Assembly (NCBI GenBank): GCA_030015575.1
Contig: JASDDO010000018.1
Location: 231,989,138-232,053,137 of the forward strand
DNA from: Agapanthus africanus
Lineage: Eukaryota > Streptophyta > Magnoliopsida > Asparagales > Amaryllidaceae
Reading direction: 5' to 3'
Length of the DNA: 64,000 nt
The position numbers and the translations under genes are program-made. Numbering within the stretch: the stretch's first letter is position 1; every line of letters begins with the position of its first letter. The notes beneath the pieces were generated by a model. It was not told the DNA's origin and did no database searches. It worked only from the letters and a program-made list of their open reading frames with translations. Shown here in pieces: positions 1 to 11,274 of this stretch.

Positions 1-468
1 CAATAATATGCAATAACCATGCAATAGGGATATGAGAAAGTCGATATGCAACTATCATAAGGGTACACTAACAGGTACTACCAATATATGAATCTGTGCA
101 TAAAGTAGATAAGTGTGAGGTATAGGGTGGAGTATGTCATTTCCACGGAAACCTGACATCGTGGTAGGATCACAATCCATCAAGACACTCAAATCCCAAA
201 TCCTCAAATCATCCCCCAACTGGGTTCTCACATCACATAGGTCTCACATCATCTCAATGTACGATATCGAGTAGCTCTCCTATATCTCGAATGTACAAAT
301 CCACAATCTCTTTCATATCCAATATCCAATCTCAAGGAATCACCTATATCCCAAGTCGAATCTCAAGCAAGCTTCTAACATCCTAAAGGTATATATTTAT
401 ACAGAAATAAATATGATGGGGGCAGTACACATATATTAGCGTCCCACTCCACTAATATTGGTGTAAAG

Positions 469-506
469 GTATATATAACAACGGCTAAATCCCCTGTTAT
501 ATATAC
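469..506. repeat. 12-bp perfect inverted repeat
   Basis: GTATATATAACA at 469-480 and TGTTATATATAC at 495-506 are exact reverse complements around a 14-nt loop. It lies inside LTR G. It could form a hairpin; its role is unknown. Confidence 0.8.
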
Positions 507-1328
507 AAAAGGTGTTTAAGAGAAATATCATGAAAACAATGTGCCAAGCATCGACACAGAAATCCTGATAGGTACGTATCATACGCTGTCCCGAAAGCAC
601 GAGTGCCTAGCTCTGACCCTCGCCTTTCGACGTATGCATACGTGCATGACTCCCAACGGTGTCTCCATGACCCCCGCCGAGTCATCAGTACTGTCACCGG
701 TAGGTACTAGCCCGCCTCCAGGCTCAATCGGCAAAATCCATCGATCTTCTTGCCGAGGGGAACTATACCGGGCCCCACCATGTACCCTCTACGGCCTCGA
801 CGCCTCCTCGTAGGGGTATATATAATCAGCACCGATAAAGCTCATGGTGGATGCGCAAATATCATATCAAGGAAACCGGGTTTTTCAATGTATGCATAAT
901 TTCATGAACTCCCGCGGTTCCCAAATCCAGAAAACATCATCTAAAATCCAAATAATAATGCGCAATCCAGGAATAAACATATGCGATATATCTGAAATGC
1001 GAGCATATAAATGAGAATATGTAGCTGAAACCGGATGTATGCAAAACCAATAAGGTACAGCTAAGTAACATCAGTAAGGGTAAATATGTAACTGCAACTG
1101 AATATGTGTGTAACATACGGGTGTAGCAATGTAGGTATCTACCTATAAGAACTGATGTCGTATACCCCCCTGGGTATAAGAAAAATATGAGTAAGGTATA
1201 CCTGTAGATGTATCGTAAAGGGTAAGTGTACCTATCACTAATGGTACGATACTCTATAGGTATATAGGTATGGTAATGTCATCTGTGATAAGCAATAGAA
1301 TCTATAAGGGGTTGTGTGTGACATGGCA

Positions 1329-1389
1329 ATTATTGACGGTGTGAGTGTAGCATACAATCCGTGCTCGTGCAACATGAACCGTCAATAAT
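1329..1389 (-). other. LTR stem-loop, G copy of a hairpin shared by gypsy LTRs
   Basis: ATTATTGACGGT (1329-1340) pairs perfectly with ACCGTCAATAAT (1378-1389). On the minus (sense) strand the loop begins with a core CATGTTGCACGAGCAC, and CATGTCAC follows the hairpin. Gypsy LTRs C (33114-33172) and F (55797-55862) have the same layout with different arms. Confidence 0.7.
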
Positions 1390-1663
1390 ATGTGCAGTGC
1401 CCTACGGCTACTAGTCACAGTATAGCTATATCTTAATAAACAGGTAAAGGCGCAATTCTAACAATGACGTAGAATGTGCGACAGGTATTTGAATCCTAGC
1501 CCAGACGCATAACGCCATGCGGGCGATTCCCCTGTAGATGTTAAATCTACTCACCTACGCTCCACGCTAGGTGAATCCTACCATCTGCTCCCTCTGTAAT
1601 AGTGTCCGTAGTCCCTGCCTACAAACCTGCAAGTAAGACACAAAAATCATATAAGCCAAATAT

Positions 1664-1830
1664 TCCGCGAAACGCGATATCGAACCAAAACGAGAAACCC
1701 GCGTCGCGAACTAAACGCGCGTGTACACGATACGCTGAATCGTGTGTGTACGCGTCTAAAACCATCGCGACACGCCGCGATACGCTGGATCACAGAACCC
1801 TCTCACGTATCGCACGTATTGCGCAAACAC
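1664..1830. other. CpG-dense island in LTR G
   Basis: Dense CG dinucleotides (many CGCG and ACGCG words) inside otherwise AT-rich, CpG-poor LTR DNA. Elsewhere in the window CpG loss from methylation appears common, so this block stands out. It may be the promoter region of the LTR; no TATA box or start site was assigned. Confidence 0.4.
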
Positions 1831-1960
1831 AACGAACACCAAAAACGATATATAGTCCCCGATTTTCCTACAGGTGAAATATTACAAAACTAGACATGCC
1901 AAGGACCTAGACAACACATACGAGAGCCCTACACAAAACCCCAACACGCCTGCCCCCTAC

Positions 1961-1981
1961 TTGGCCGCAAATTGCGGCCAA
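1961..1981. repeat. GC-rich palindrome
   Basis: Ten-base arms TTGGCCGCAA (1961-1970) and TTGCGGCCAA (1972-1981) with a single A at the centre. Similar GGCCGC-centred palindromes occur in copia B leaders (about 21714 and 29278) and in LTR J (about 17035). Confidence 0.75.
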
Positions 1982-2404
1982 ACTGAATTAATTGGCGGCC
2001 ACTGTTTGCAATTAGGGTTTCGTGCTCAGGTGGTGGTATCTAGACCTAGTGTACATGTTCCAGTCTTCTCAATTTTACTCTATAGGGTCCGGGTCAAAAG
2101 CAGATTCCAGATGTCACAAATATCGCTTAAAAACGACAATTTAGCACAATCTAAAAACCTTATGGTATTTTTGTGAAACCTGGGTTGAATCTCAGTTGAG
2201 GTGACCTAACAACACTAAAAGGAGCTAGGTTAACCAACTCAAACTCATTCTAACCCAATTTCCACCTAAATCACCATAACTAGCACTAAACTCATAATTT
2301 AACACAAACCGACGCTAATAAACACACAAGCTAAGCAACTAGGGAAAAGGGTTTAGAAAATATACCCAAAAGGGTCTCAAGAAGCAGGAAAAGAAGTGAG
2401 AGGA

Positions 2405-2579
2405 GCTGCTGCAAGTGCTGGGGCTGCTGCTGCTACAGCTGCTGATGCCGATGAGGATGATGATGATGATGCTGATGGCTACTGCTGAGGATGATGATGA
2501 TGATGCTGATGGCTGCTGCTGCTGCTTCTGGTGTTGCTGCTGCTTCTCCTGGGGTTGCTGCAGCTGCTGCTCTGCTGTT

Positions 2580-2610
<31 letters not shown>

Positions 2611-2625
2611 TGAGAGATGAGTGAT
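2405..2625. repeat. Compound microsatellite (CTG, GAT, TG and GA runs)
   Basis: Runs of CTG and GAT/GATGCT, followed by a TG dinucleotide run at about 2579-2604 and a short GA run. Open frames on both strands here encode only Ser/Gln/Met/Cys homopolymers and are not genes. Confidence 0.9.
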
Positions 2626-3062
2626 ATGAGAGTGAGAAAATGAGAGTAAGGCTAGAACCCCTCCCTCTCTCCTTCTCTCTCATCATTAAATGAGGCATGG
2701 CTCATGCCATGATGCCCCATGCCCTCTCTCTCTCTCCCATAAAGTCAACCATGAAGCCAATTTAAAAAGCCTATTTAAATTCATTTTCACTTTTAAAACA
2801 ACCATCACTATTAAACCCAAAACACTTAATACAATAATTAATAACTTAAAGAGAATGGGTTAATCTATCATGCTTGCTAAACATGGTCTAACCCCATCTC
2901 TAAACCCAAGTTATCATGCACAAGTGTGTGCAAGCCTAGGAAAAATCTAATAAAATATTCATTAAATAGGATAAAATATTTAAAAACCAATTTGGTAAAG
3001 TTTTTATTAAAAACTATATATTAAAATATAATTAACGACAAAACACATTCTAAGGTGTCACA

Positions 3063-4229
3063 TAAACCAAAGCCCAGTAGTATTATCTGTCCGAATGATC
3101 ATCCGTGCAAAAGTACACGTACATAATTGAACCCTATCGTAAAACCATACGACCTATACATCTTTTGCCCGATGCAAGGAAACCCTCCGTGTGGGATGCT
3201 AAAGACTCGACACTACGCTGGCAGTAGGTTTAACCACAAGCTGCAAGCGGTACTAGCTGCACGTAACGGCTACCCAGGTATCTGTCGATAAGAAGGCCGA
3301 TGAGAAAAGTCATCCAAACTCCTACTGAGCTTATCTGTGACAATCTCCGTACAGTTCAGTCTGTTTGTCTAAGAGTATCGCATATCAGGCCTAGGAGGGC
3401 GATAATCGTCAGACCCCTAATAGCGCAATAAGCCGTGTCAGAGAGTAGCCCAAAACACCCTGAGAAACTACTGGAGTACCTACCAGTAAATCTCGCTTGC
3501 CTTGGCCACGGACTTTGTTTAATGGCCTTCCGAACACAGCGCGATATCAACCCCCAATACCGGGAGAAACGAATCCTATCTAACCGCTACTGCCTCTAAG
3601 TGCTTTGGAACTGCACCCAACTACTACCTATTTGCACGACTCCTTTGAGACGAGGTAGGGTAGTAATTTAAGAACAGTGGGAACACACTCATGGCGAAGT
3701 AGTAGTATCAAGTTAACAGACTATGCGACACCGATATCACCTAGGAACTGCTACCCGACGATAGGTATAATACCCACCAGCAGTCCCCAACGAGTCTTGT
3801 CCAGTCTACTCATAACCCAATGAGCACATGCATACTATCTCCAGTACGACGTACTAATCGCTGTGGGATAGACCATCTCCCCTGCTGGGATGAGAAGAGT
3901 ATATACTAGTCTACTCTAGAGTATCGATGCCCCATCTCGATAATCCAACGACTAGGGACCTGTATATGTATGTGCTTATAGACTACCCAGCCCCCACTAG
4001 TGTGACTGCCATCACAACACTGGTAGTCAAGGAAAGATCCTGTGGGTCTACCAATATGTATAAGCGATATGCAAAAACACATGCACATATTGAGGTGGAA
4101 ACAAACCAGGTAGCATACTACCATTTCGAATAAGACTGTTACTATGTCCGTGTATATCCCAAGCTTCCATTATGTAATATACAAACCAGTATGATACAAT
4201 AATGCCCTCTAGGGCATATATCACTAACA
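3063..4229 (-). mobile_element. Partial Ty1/copia LTR (element H, D-like family)
   Basis: On the minus strand it starts TGTTAGTGATATATGCCC at 4229 and follows the D LTRs (42584-44604 and 61720-63170) to the D position around TGGGCTTTGGTTTA. There it is cut by LTR G at 3063. No coding sequence. The TG end at 4229 abuts gypsy LTR I, so H appears inserted in I and later broken by G. Confidence 0.8.
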
Positions 4230-5365
4230 TATTGTACTAGTACGCAACATGTCAGCATCAAACATACATTTTTATAGTACCATATTCTTATTGATGTTTC
4301 ATAAGATTTTGGTTTTCGTGGATATGGGTAACCGCAAAGTACATTTTTGAAACTTTGATTATTGAAAGATGCGATTTTCCCTTGATATGATATTTGACGT
4401 CCACCATGGGTTTTTTCTCGGATCTGAGTGATGAGTATACCTGATTTGAGGACTGAAGAGGAACCGTCTATGGGTACATGGTGGGCCCTGTACGATACCC
4501 CGAGTTAAGAAGATTGTATAGAAAGGCGTTGAGCCCGGCAGAGGACCACTACCTACCGGTGATTGTATAGAAACTCGGCGGATATCCGGAGGATACCGAT
4601 TGGAGTTATATGATGAGATGGATATGAGGGTCGATCAGACTAACGGTGCCTGAGATATTGGGATTTTAGTGTCGTTGATTGACACCGGTTTCATGATGAT
4701 TTATTGATGTTACCGCTGTTTTATTCCACATTCTGCAATTATTATGACATGTTTTGTTCATATAGTTGTTGCACCCAGATGTTCTACCTTGCTCAAGATT
4801 ATGCTGCAATCATACTGTAATACATATTCCTTCATAACTTCATACCTAGGATTGTTGCTTTTTCGTCATGCTTGCGATTACCACGTATGATGTTATTTAC
4901 TACTCATGAGCTGGAAACTCACCCCCGTTGTGCCACAATGTCTTGCTGGGCCGATCCTCAGTGTAGTCGCGGCGGGGCACTCTACTTTTTCAATTTCTAC
5001 GGCTACCACTACTTTTAGGCGTGATATATTTTGTAGGTGGGTTCCGAGTATTCACGTGCTTTCTACTTGTACTCTTATCCTTGTATCATTATACTCCATC
5101 TACCACATATATGTATTGACTTAGAGACGAGACTGAGAGCTTGACATTTGTATTATATAAGACTCTGGGTGTCGTGCTCGTATGAGCCGACTTTTGTGCT
5201 TTGTTGCGATGTTGTTTCCTTTCTTACTCGCTTATTTCTTAGCTTATGACGTCGTATATCTGTTGTGGTTGTGTTCCGCCTTTAGGTGTGAGATTGCTCC
5301 TAAAAAGGGGATGTTTTTACATATTATGTTTTGTATCCGTTTTGGATCAGTTTTTACAAAAGAGA
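4230..5365 (+). mobile_element. Ty3/gypsy LTR (element I), left piece
   Basis: Non-coding. It has the marker blocks of related gypsy LTRs in plus orientation: the GGGTACATGGTGGGCCC region at about 4470, the CTACCTACCGGTGAT region at about 4550, and AACTCACCCCCGTTGTGCCA at 4916-4935. It stops at copia A and resumes at 15541 until the LTR end and primer site. Its upstream part lies beyond H, outside the window. It is closely related to G (shared TGATATGATATTTG then CCACCATG). Confidence 0.75.
5361..5365 (+). repeat. Target-site duplication of copia A, left copy (AGAGA)
   Basis: AGAGA immediately left of the LTR start TGTAGGG. The same five bases follow the right LTR at 15536-15540. Five bases is the usual copia duplication length. 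Confidence 0.85.
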
Positions 5366-7552
5366 TGTAGGGTTCCTAGGCACTCTTGTGAAGGTTCATA
5401 AGGCATCAAACATGCCCGGATAAAATTTTAGACGTACCGAACAACCCAAAGCCGGGATCTTTGCTAGATAATTAGGGTTAAGCATACAAGATTACATCTT
5501 TTAAGCTAAGTGTGAGGGATTACAACCTTCGTAGTCCGCTCCTTCGCTTCATAAGCTCCGAGTAGAAGTCCCTTCGCCGCGATCCACGATCTCCCGGACT
5601 CAAGAGAGGCTCCACGACTCGAACGATCCATGCTAGCTTGAAGTGTTCCAAATCTCCGATGATCTACGTCGAAGTTGCAAAGACTCAAGCTTTCTCACGC
5701 TAAAGAGATGAACACACTAATCTCATGGGCTAGATGAGATGAGGATGAGAGAGTAGTATTTATGCTTTCTTTTTAAATCATTTTCTCATATTTATTCATC
5801 ACATAAAGAATTTCAAGTGAGCTTCTTCAAGAGAGAAGAAGATGATAATGGAAAAATAAAAAGATCAATCCTTTTGTGATGAATAGAAATAAAAGTATAT
5901 GATTGATATATAAACCATGGTCAAGGATGAGTGGCTAATAATGTGTAGAGAAACAACTAGAGTTAGGGTTTGGTTTGGTTAGGAATGTGTCATCAAAAAA
6001 TATCTTAACCATGACAAAAGAAAATGCTTCTAGAAGGTGCATGAAGCATCTAACACTAATCAAACCCTAACCTCAATTAATCATCCTTAAACATGTTTAA
6101 CAATTAATCATATCATGTCACAATAATATATATCACATATATATTATATATTTGCAACAAAAGAAAATAATACAATTAACATATATCGCATATATATCAA
6201 TGTATCATCCAGTGAGAAAATGAAATAATAAAGCGAGCCAATATTAGATAATGTAATAATATATCATATACATATTATTATACATTAAATCATCGAATCA
6301 ACACTTGATTCGACGATCCGGCTATATCGAATATTACCGACTAATATATCATGTACCGATTCATCGAATCAACACTTGATCCGATGTCTCAGTTCATATC
6401 TAAATATCGCGAGAATATAATACGGTATCTCATATCGCATTATTCTCGGTCCTGCACATATCACATATGTGCCTCTACTCTGTTTCGCCTGAGCTAAGAA
6501 ACCTCTGTGTAGGACTCTAAAGAATCGTCAATACACCGGTAGCAGGTGATGATCATATCAAACACCCACAAGCTGCAAGCGGTCAGCTAAACGTAACAGC
6601 CACCCAGGTATTGAGCGATCAGAAGATCAACAAGCTATCCTGTGCGTTCTCCTGTGAATCCAATCAGTAACACTCCCGTACAGTCCGGTCTGTTTGTCTG
6701 ATATGTCGCATATCAAGTCTAGGGGCGGTATACGTCAGACCCCAGTAACCGATAAGTCGTATCGATGTGTGGCTAATAACGGGTCAAGAAACTACTAGTA
6801 ACACTTACCAGTAAATCTCTATATCAGCCCTGGCCAGGGACTTCCAGTTATAGCCAATCGAACACAGCACAACATCAACTCCCTATACCGGGAGAGACGA
6901 ATCCCCTCCTATCGCTCATTGCCTCCATGTGATTCGGGACTGTACCCAAAAGCCACCGTTTTGCACGCCCTCTTGGACGTGGTAAGGTGGAAAACAAAGC
7001 ACAGTGGGAATCACACAAGACTCTATGACGATCTCGGGTCTACAGACTACCCTGTACCAGTGTCACCGGAGAACTGCCATCTGACGTGTGGTATATCACC
7101 ATCTGGGAGTTCTCGGCGAGTCCGTCCAGTGTACCCAGTCTTCACTGAGCACCCGTACACCATCTCTGATGTCAAACACTGATGGATATGGGATCATCCA
7201 TCGCCCATCATATAGGTCAAGATGCGTATACGCTAGTCTACTCTGGTATATCGATGCCCTGTCTCGATATACCCTCGACTAGGAACTGTTATAGGATGTA
7301 CTCATCGACTACCAAGGCCCCACTAGTATGATCTCATCATAGTCCCAGTAGTCGAGTATAGATCCTAAGGGCTTTATCAACATGTGAGAGTAAAACAGTA
7401 AACCAATACAAGTCAACATGTTAAGATAAAGTGAAACCAAATAGCATACTATCATGACGAGCAAGAAAGTCATCTCTATATATATCCAAGCATCCATTAT
7501 AATATACATCATATGTACAACAATGGCCTCTAGGGCATATACATAACTAACA
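5366..7552 (-). repeat. Element A, 3' LTR
   Basis: 2187 bp. On the minus strand it starts TGTTAGTTATG (7552) and ends CCCTACA (5366). It contains two copies of a hairpin-forming CGAATCAA...TTGAT(T/C)CG motif at 6294-6312 and 6365-6383. No gene. Confidence 0.9.
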
Positions 7553-7569
7553 ATCTCCCACTTGCACTA
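7553..7569 (-). other. Element A polypurine tract
   Basis: Minus strand reads TAGTGCAAGTGGGAGAT directly upstream of the 3' LTR start. AAGTGGGAGAT is the purine-rich primer site for plus-strand DNA synthesis. Element D has nearly the same tract at 61704-61719. Confidence 0.85.
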
Positions 7570-8556
7570 AGGCCAGCTGCTGTAGTATCTCATACCCAGC
7601 ATCCCGAATAATCTCTCAAACTGTATCTGGGGAATATCCTTCGTGAATGGATCCGCAGTGTTGTCCTTCGTATCTACTCTCCTGACCTCGATCTCCCGGC
7701 GATCAACTATCTCCCTGATCAGGTGATACCGCCTCAGAATATGTCTGGACTTTTGATGGGATCTGGGTTCCTTGGCCAATGCCACAGCTCCATTGTTATC
7801 GCAATACAGAGGTATTGGATGCTCAATGGATGGAACCACTCCAAGTTCAGTAATGAACTTCTTGATCCAGACAGCCTCTTTGGCAGCATCGTTGGCAGCG
7901 ATGTATTCAGCCTCCATCGTCGAGTCTGCAACGGTATCCTGTTTGGAACTCTTTCAACATACCGCCCCTCCATTGAGGGTAAAGACAAAACCCGAATGCG
8001 ACTTAGAGTCGTCCTTATCACTTTGGAAGGTGGAATCGGTAAAGGACTCCACCTGGAGTTCTCCATTACCATACACCAAGAATATCTCCTTAGTCCTTCG
8101 TAAGTACTTGAAAATGTTCTTCACAGCTGTCCAATGACTCTCTCCAGGATCTGCTTGATACCGACTCACTACACTTAGTGAGTATGCTACATCGGGTCTG
8201 GTACATAGCATCGCATACATGATAGAGCCTACTGCCGAAGCATAGGGTATCCCTTGCATGCGAGCTCTCTCCAAATCAGTCTTAGGAGACATCTCTTTGG
8301 AGAGAGTGATTCCAGAGATCGTGGGTTGGTTCCCACGCTTGGATTCTTCCATACTAAACCTCTTTAGTATGGTGTCAATGTACCTGGATTGGGACAATCC
8401 CAGTATCCTTTTAGATCTATCTCTATAGATCATGATTCCCAATTTGCAGGAGGCATCACCTAGATCTTTCATTGAGAATCTCTGTGATAAGAAGAGCTTG
8501 ACTGATTGCAGCATAGGAATATCATTTCCTATCAAGAGTATGTCATCCACGTACAA
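7567..8556 (-). pseudogene. Element A pol C-terminal half: RT catalytic part and RNase H
   Basis: Two same-frame segments separated by one stop. The first (8556-7954, 200 aa) begins with the RT catalytic box YVDD and continues through the copia connection region (AMLCTRPDVAY). It ends at a TGA where related proteins have Trp. The second (7917-7567, 116 aa) holds the RNase H C-terminus: MEAEY, YCDNNGAV, and the closing TKDIP and MLGMRYYSSWP. It belongs to the same polyprotein as 8648-10831 but lies in another frame, because a short deletion follows SRSWNI near 8650. Apart from these two lesions the coding is well kept. Confidence 0.85.
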
Positions 8557-8647
8557 TACGAGGAAGGCAACCTTACCCTCTGCTACCTTCTTATAGATAC
8601 AAGGTTCATCTATATTTTTGATGAAGTCAAACTCTTTGACTACAACA

Positions 8648-10831
8648 TCAAATGTTCCAACTCCGCGATACTTGCTTTAACCCATAAATGGATTTAAGCA
8701 GCTTGCACACCTTTCCGCTGCTCCCACTATCTACGAAGCCCTCTGGCTGAGTCATGTACATGCTCTCTTCTAAATCACCGTTTAGAAAGGCGGTCTTAAC
8801 ATCCATTTGCCAGATTTCGTAGTCATGGTATGCAGCAATGGCAAGTAAGATCCGGATGGACTTAAGCATAGCCACTGGAGAAAAGGTTTCGTCATAATCC
8901 ACACCTGGTCGTTGACGAAAACCCTTTGCTACAAGTCTAGCTTTGAAAGTCTCAACTTTTCCATCTATACCAAATTTCTTTTTAAAGATCCACTTTCTCC
9001 CTATAGGTTTTACCCCTTCAGGAGCATTTTCCAAAGTCCATACTTTGTTGGTGTACATGGATTCCATCTCAGATCGCATTGCATCTAGCCATTTCACAGA
9101 GTCACCACTCGTGATGGCCTGCTCGTAACTAGTCGGTTCATCATCATCCATGATGCAATCCTCGCTTCCACCATCAATGAGAAAACCGTAGTATCTCTTA
9201 GGTGGATGAGAAACCCTACTAGATCGGCGGAGAGGCTGGGGTTCGTCGGGTACTACTGAATCTTCTGGTTCCAACAAATCATCAGTTGTAATTTGTGGTG
9301 CTGGAACCTCTTCCAGCTCTACCTCTTTGCCACTAATTTCTTTTGCAAGAAATTCCTTTTCCAAAAAGGTGGCATGTTGAGCAACAAACACTTTTTGTTC
9401 CTCAGTGTGGTAGAAAAAATATCCTTGAGAATTCTTTGGATATCCCACAAATTTGCAAAGAACTGATCGTGCCTCGAGTTTGTCCGGATTTTGTCTTTTG
9501 ACATAGGCCGGACAACCCCATATCTTAACTCGTTTAAAATATGGTCTCTTCCCACTCCATATCTCATATGGTGTTGTAGGTACAGATTTAGACGGAACTA
9601 GATTCAATATGTATATGGCTGTCTCAAGCGCATACCCCCAGAAGGAAATAGGTAACTCAGCTTCGCTCATCATAGATCGCACCATATCTAATAGGGTCCG
9701 ATTCCTTCGTTCCGATACACCGTTGTGCTGTGGTGTATAAGGAGGAGTAAGTTGAGAGAGAATCCCATTCTCTTTTAGATAATCTAGGAACTCATTGCTT
9801 AAGTATTCACCTCCTCGATCAGATCGAAGAATCTTAATACTTTTGCCCGTTTGATTCTCTACTTCGTGCTTATATTCTCTGAATTTCTCAAAAGCTTCAA
9901 ACTTGTGTTTCATCAGGAACACATGTCCGAATCTAGAGAGATCGTCAGTGAATGTAATGAAGTAGGAAGAACCGTTCCTGGCATGCGTAGACATGGGACC
10001 GCATACATCACTATGTATTAGTCCTAAGAGTTCGGTAACTCTTTCTCCGTGTCCACTAAACGGAGCTTTGGTCATTTTTCCTTTGAGACATGAATGGCAA
10101 GTATCATAAGATGATATTTCGAATGAATTCAAATATCCATTTTTATGTAACTTAGCTAGCCGTGTCTCATTGATATGGCCAAGTCTGCAATGCCACAAGT
10201 AGGATTCGTTCATATCTGAACTTTTCCTCTTGTGTGTGTTTTGTATATTCAGGACTGTATTCTGATTTAGAATGAATATGCCATTATGTAACGAGCCTGA
10301 TGCAATCAACTTTTGATCTAGGAATATGTTCATAACATTATCCTTTACTACAAAATTATATCCTTCTTTACTTAATAAAGAAACTGATATAATATTGCAC
10401 ATCATGTTCGGTATATAATAGCACTCATTTAGAATCAGTGTATTACGACTTGGTAATAGAAGGTGATATTCGCCAACTGCTTTGGCTATAATACTTGCAC
10501 CGTTCCCTACTTGAACGGAATGATCACCTTTTCCTAGTTCTCTACCTTTTCGTAGCCCATGTAACAATTTACATATGTAGGATCCTGATCCGGTGTCTAA
10601 TACCCAGGACGTAGGGTGAACTGAGAAACAGTTCTCAATAACTAACACACCCGAAGAAGATGCATCAACATGCATGTTCTTTTGGGCGGCTTGAGAATCC
10701 AGATATTCTCCTGTTTCCTGTTCAGTCTTATAACTCTTATAAGAAAGAACGGGTCCAACTTTCCCTAGCTTAGTACAATAATTGGGTTCAGTCAATACAT
10801 CCATATTATTATCTTGATTATGGCCTGACAT
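8648..10831 (-). CDS. Copia polyprotein: protease, integrase, N-terminal RT (element A)
   Basis: About 727 codons from the ATG at 10831; the frame is open back to 10864, and the first ATG lies before a splice-like CAG. Counting from 10864: aspartic protease motif WVLDTGSG with the catalytic Asp at residue 90; GAG-pre-integrase HHCC zinc motif at H225, H230, C256, C259; integrase D286, D349, E385 (last spacing 35); then the RT fingers/palm segment (KARLVAKGF, QMDVKTAFLNG) ending at a frameshift after SRSWNI. The usual gag (UBN2-type) and zinc knuckle before the protease are absent; only about 60 residues precede it. The product would process itself, integrate DNA and reverse transcribe, but would need gag in trans. 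Confidence 0.9.
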   Translation of the reverse strand: MSGHNQDNNMDVLTEPNYCTKLGKVGPVLSYKSYKTEQETGEYLDSQAAQKNMHVDASSSGVLVIENCFSVHPTSWVLDTGSGSYICKLLHGLRKGRELGKGDHSVQVGNGASIIAKAVGEYHLLLPSRNTLILNECYYIPNMMCNIISVSLLSKEGYNFVVKDNVMNIFLDQKLIASGSLHNGIFILNQNTVLNIQNTHKRKSSDMNESYLWHCRLGHINETRLAKLHKNGYLNSFEISSYDTCHSCLKGKMTKAPFSGHGERVTELLGLIHSDVCGPMSTHARNGSSYFITFTDDLSRFGHVFLMKHKFEAFEKFREYKHEVENQTGKSIKILRSDRGGEYLSNEFLDYLKENGILSQLTPPYTPQHNGVSERRNRTLLDMVRSMMSEAELPISFWGYALETAIYILNLVPSKSVPTTPYEIWSGKRPYFKRVKIWGCPAYVKRQNPDKLEARSVLCKFVGYPKNSQGYFFYHTEEQKVFVAQHATFLEKEFLAKEISGKEVELEEVPAPQITTDDLLEPEDSVVPDEPQPLRRSSRVSHPPKRYYGFLIDGGSEDCIMDDDEPTSYEQAITSGDSVKWLDAMRSEMESMYTNKVWTLENAPEGVKPIGRKWIFKKKFGIDGKVETFKARLVAKGFRQRPGVDYDETFSPVAMLKSIRILLAIAAYHDYEIWQMDVKTAFLNGDLEESMYMTQPEGFVDSGSSGKVCKLLKSIYGLKQVSRSWNI

Positions 10832-10841
10832 GGCCGCTACC

Positions 10842-10862
10842 TGGAGAGAGAGAGAAGAAAAC
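10842..10862 (-). promoter_or_regulatory. Splice-acceptor-like tract before pol, element A
   Basis: Minus strand: a C/T-rich run then CCAG directly before GTAGCGGCCATG. The equivalent position in D (46758-46786, ending TTGCAG) and in B (27231-27260, ending TGGCAG) keeps the same pyrimidine tract plus CAG. This suggests a spliced message; not proven. Confidence 0.5.
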
Positions 10863-11044
10863 ACTTTAGCGTATGCTCTTGCAAGATTAGATTGGTTATT
10901 ATCTTATCTAATCAGGATGTCTCCCACTGTTTTTATCAAATCTACCTTAAAACCCTAAAACGTAAGATTAGCCGGGATTAATTACACCCTACAATTTCGT
11001 CAATTTTTCAGCCAGATCAGTGTCGGTACTTTGAGGGAGGTTCC

Positions 11045-11060
11045 CCGTGCTTTCGCACGG
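11045..11060. repeat. Short perfect hairpin
   Basis: CCGTGC (11045-11050), loop TTTC, GCACGG (11055-11060). It is found in leader A only; D and B lack it at the matching place. Confidence 0.7.
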
Positions 11061-11274
11061 ACCTAATTAAAGTAAACCTCGTTTTCCCAGAGGCGTAACC
11101 CCATTAACACTTTTCTAGACACATACTTGATCAGCTAATTGTCTTGTGTAAAACTCTTCCAGGAGTAACACTTACTCGCAGTGGGTATCGTGATCCAACT
11201 ATCTCATAGGAGGTATGCAATCTCATTGCAAATTTCAACACTTGAAATTCCCGATAATATTTTTCCCCTAGCGT

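Larger units (their letters stand above)
1..3062 (-). mobile_element. Ty3/gypsy LTR fragment (element G), cut by window start
   Basis: Non-coding AT-rich DNA that I read as part of a long gypsy LTR on the minus strand. On the minus strand it begins TGTGACACC at 3062, a common gypsy LTR start. Its segment at about 680-850 matches in order the LTR of I (about 4380-4560) and of F (about 48840-48970). The segment near 1500-1560 (CCCTGTAGATG, then ATCTACTCACCT) matches F near 50700-50730. The rest of the element lies left of the window. At 3062 it meets a copia LTR broken mid-LTR, so G was probably inserted there. No protein-coding signal is credible; short ORFs here are low-complexity or spurious. 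Confidence 0.7.

Noticed and set aside
2339..2698. Open frames on both strands (119 and 69 codons)
   Set aside because: They are translations of a CTG/GAT/TG microsatellite, with homopolymeric Ser, Gln, Cys and Met, not proteins.
4906..5370. ORFs with hydrophobic runs that might look like membrane proteins
   Set aside because: Located in the LTR of gypsy I, with no homologous frame in related LTRs.
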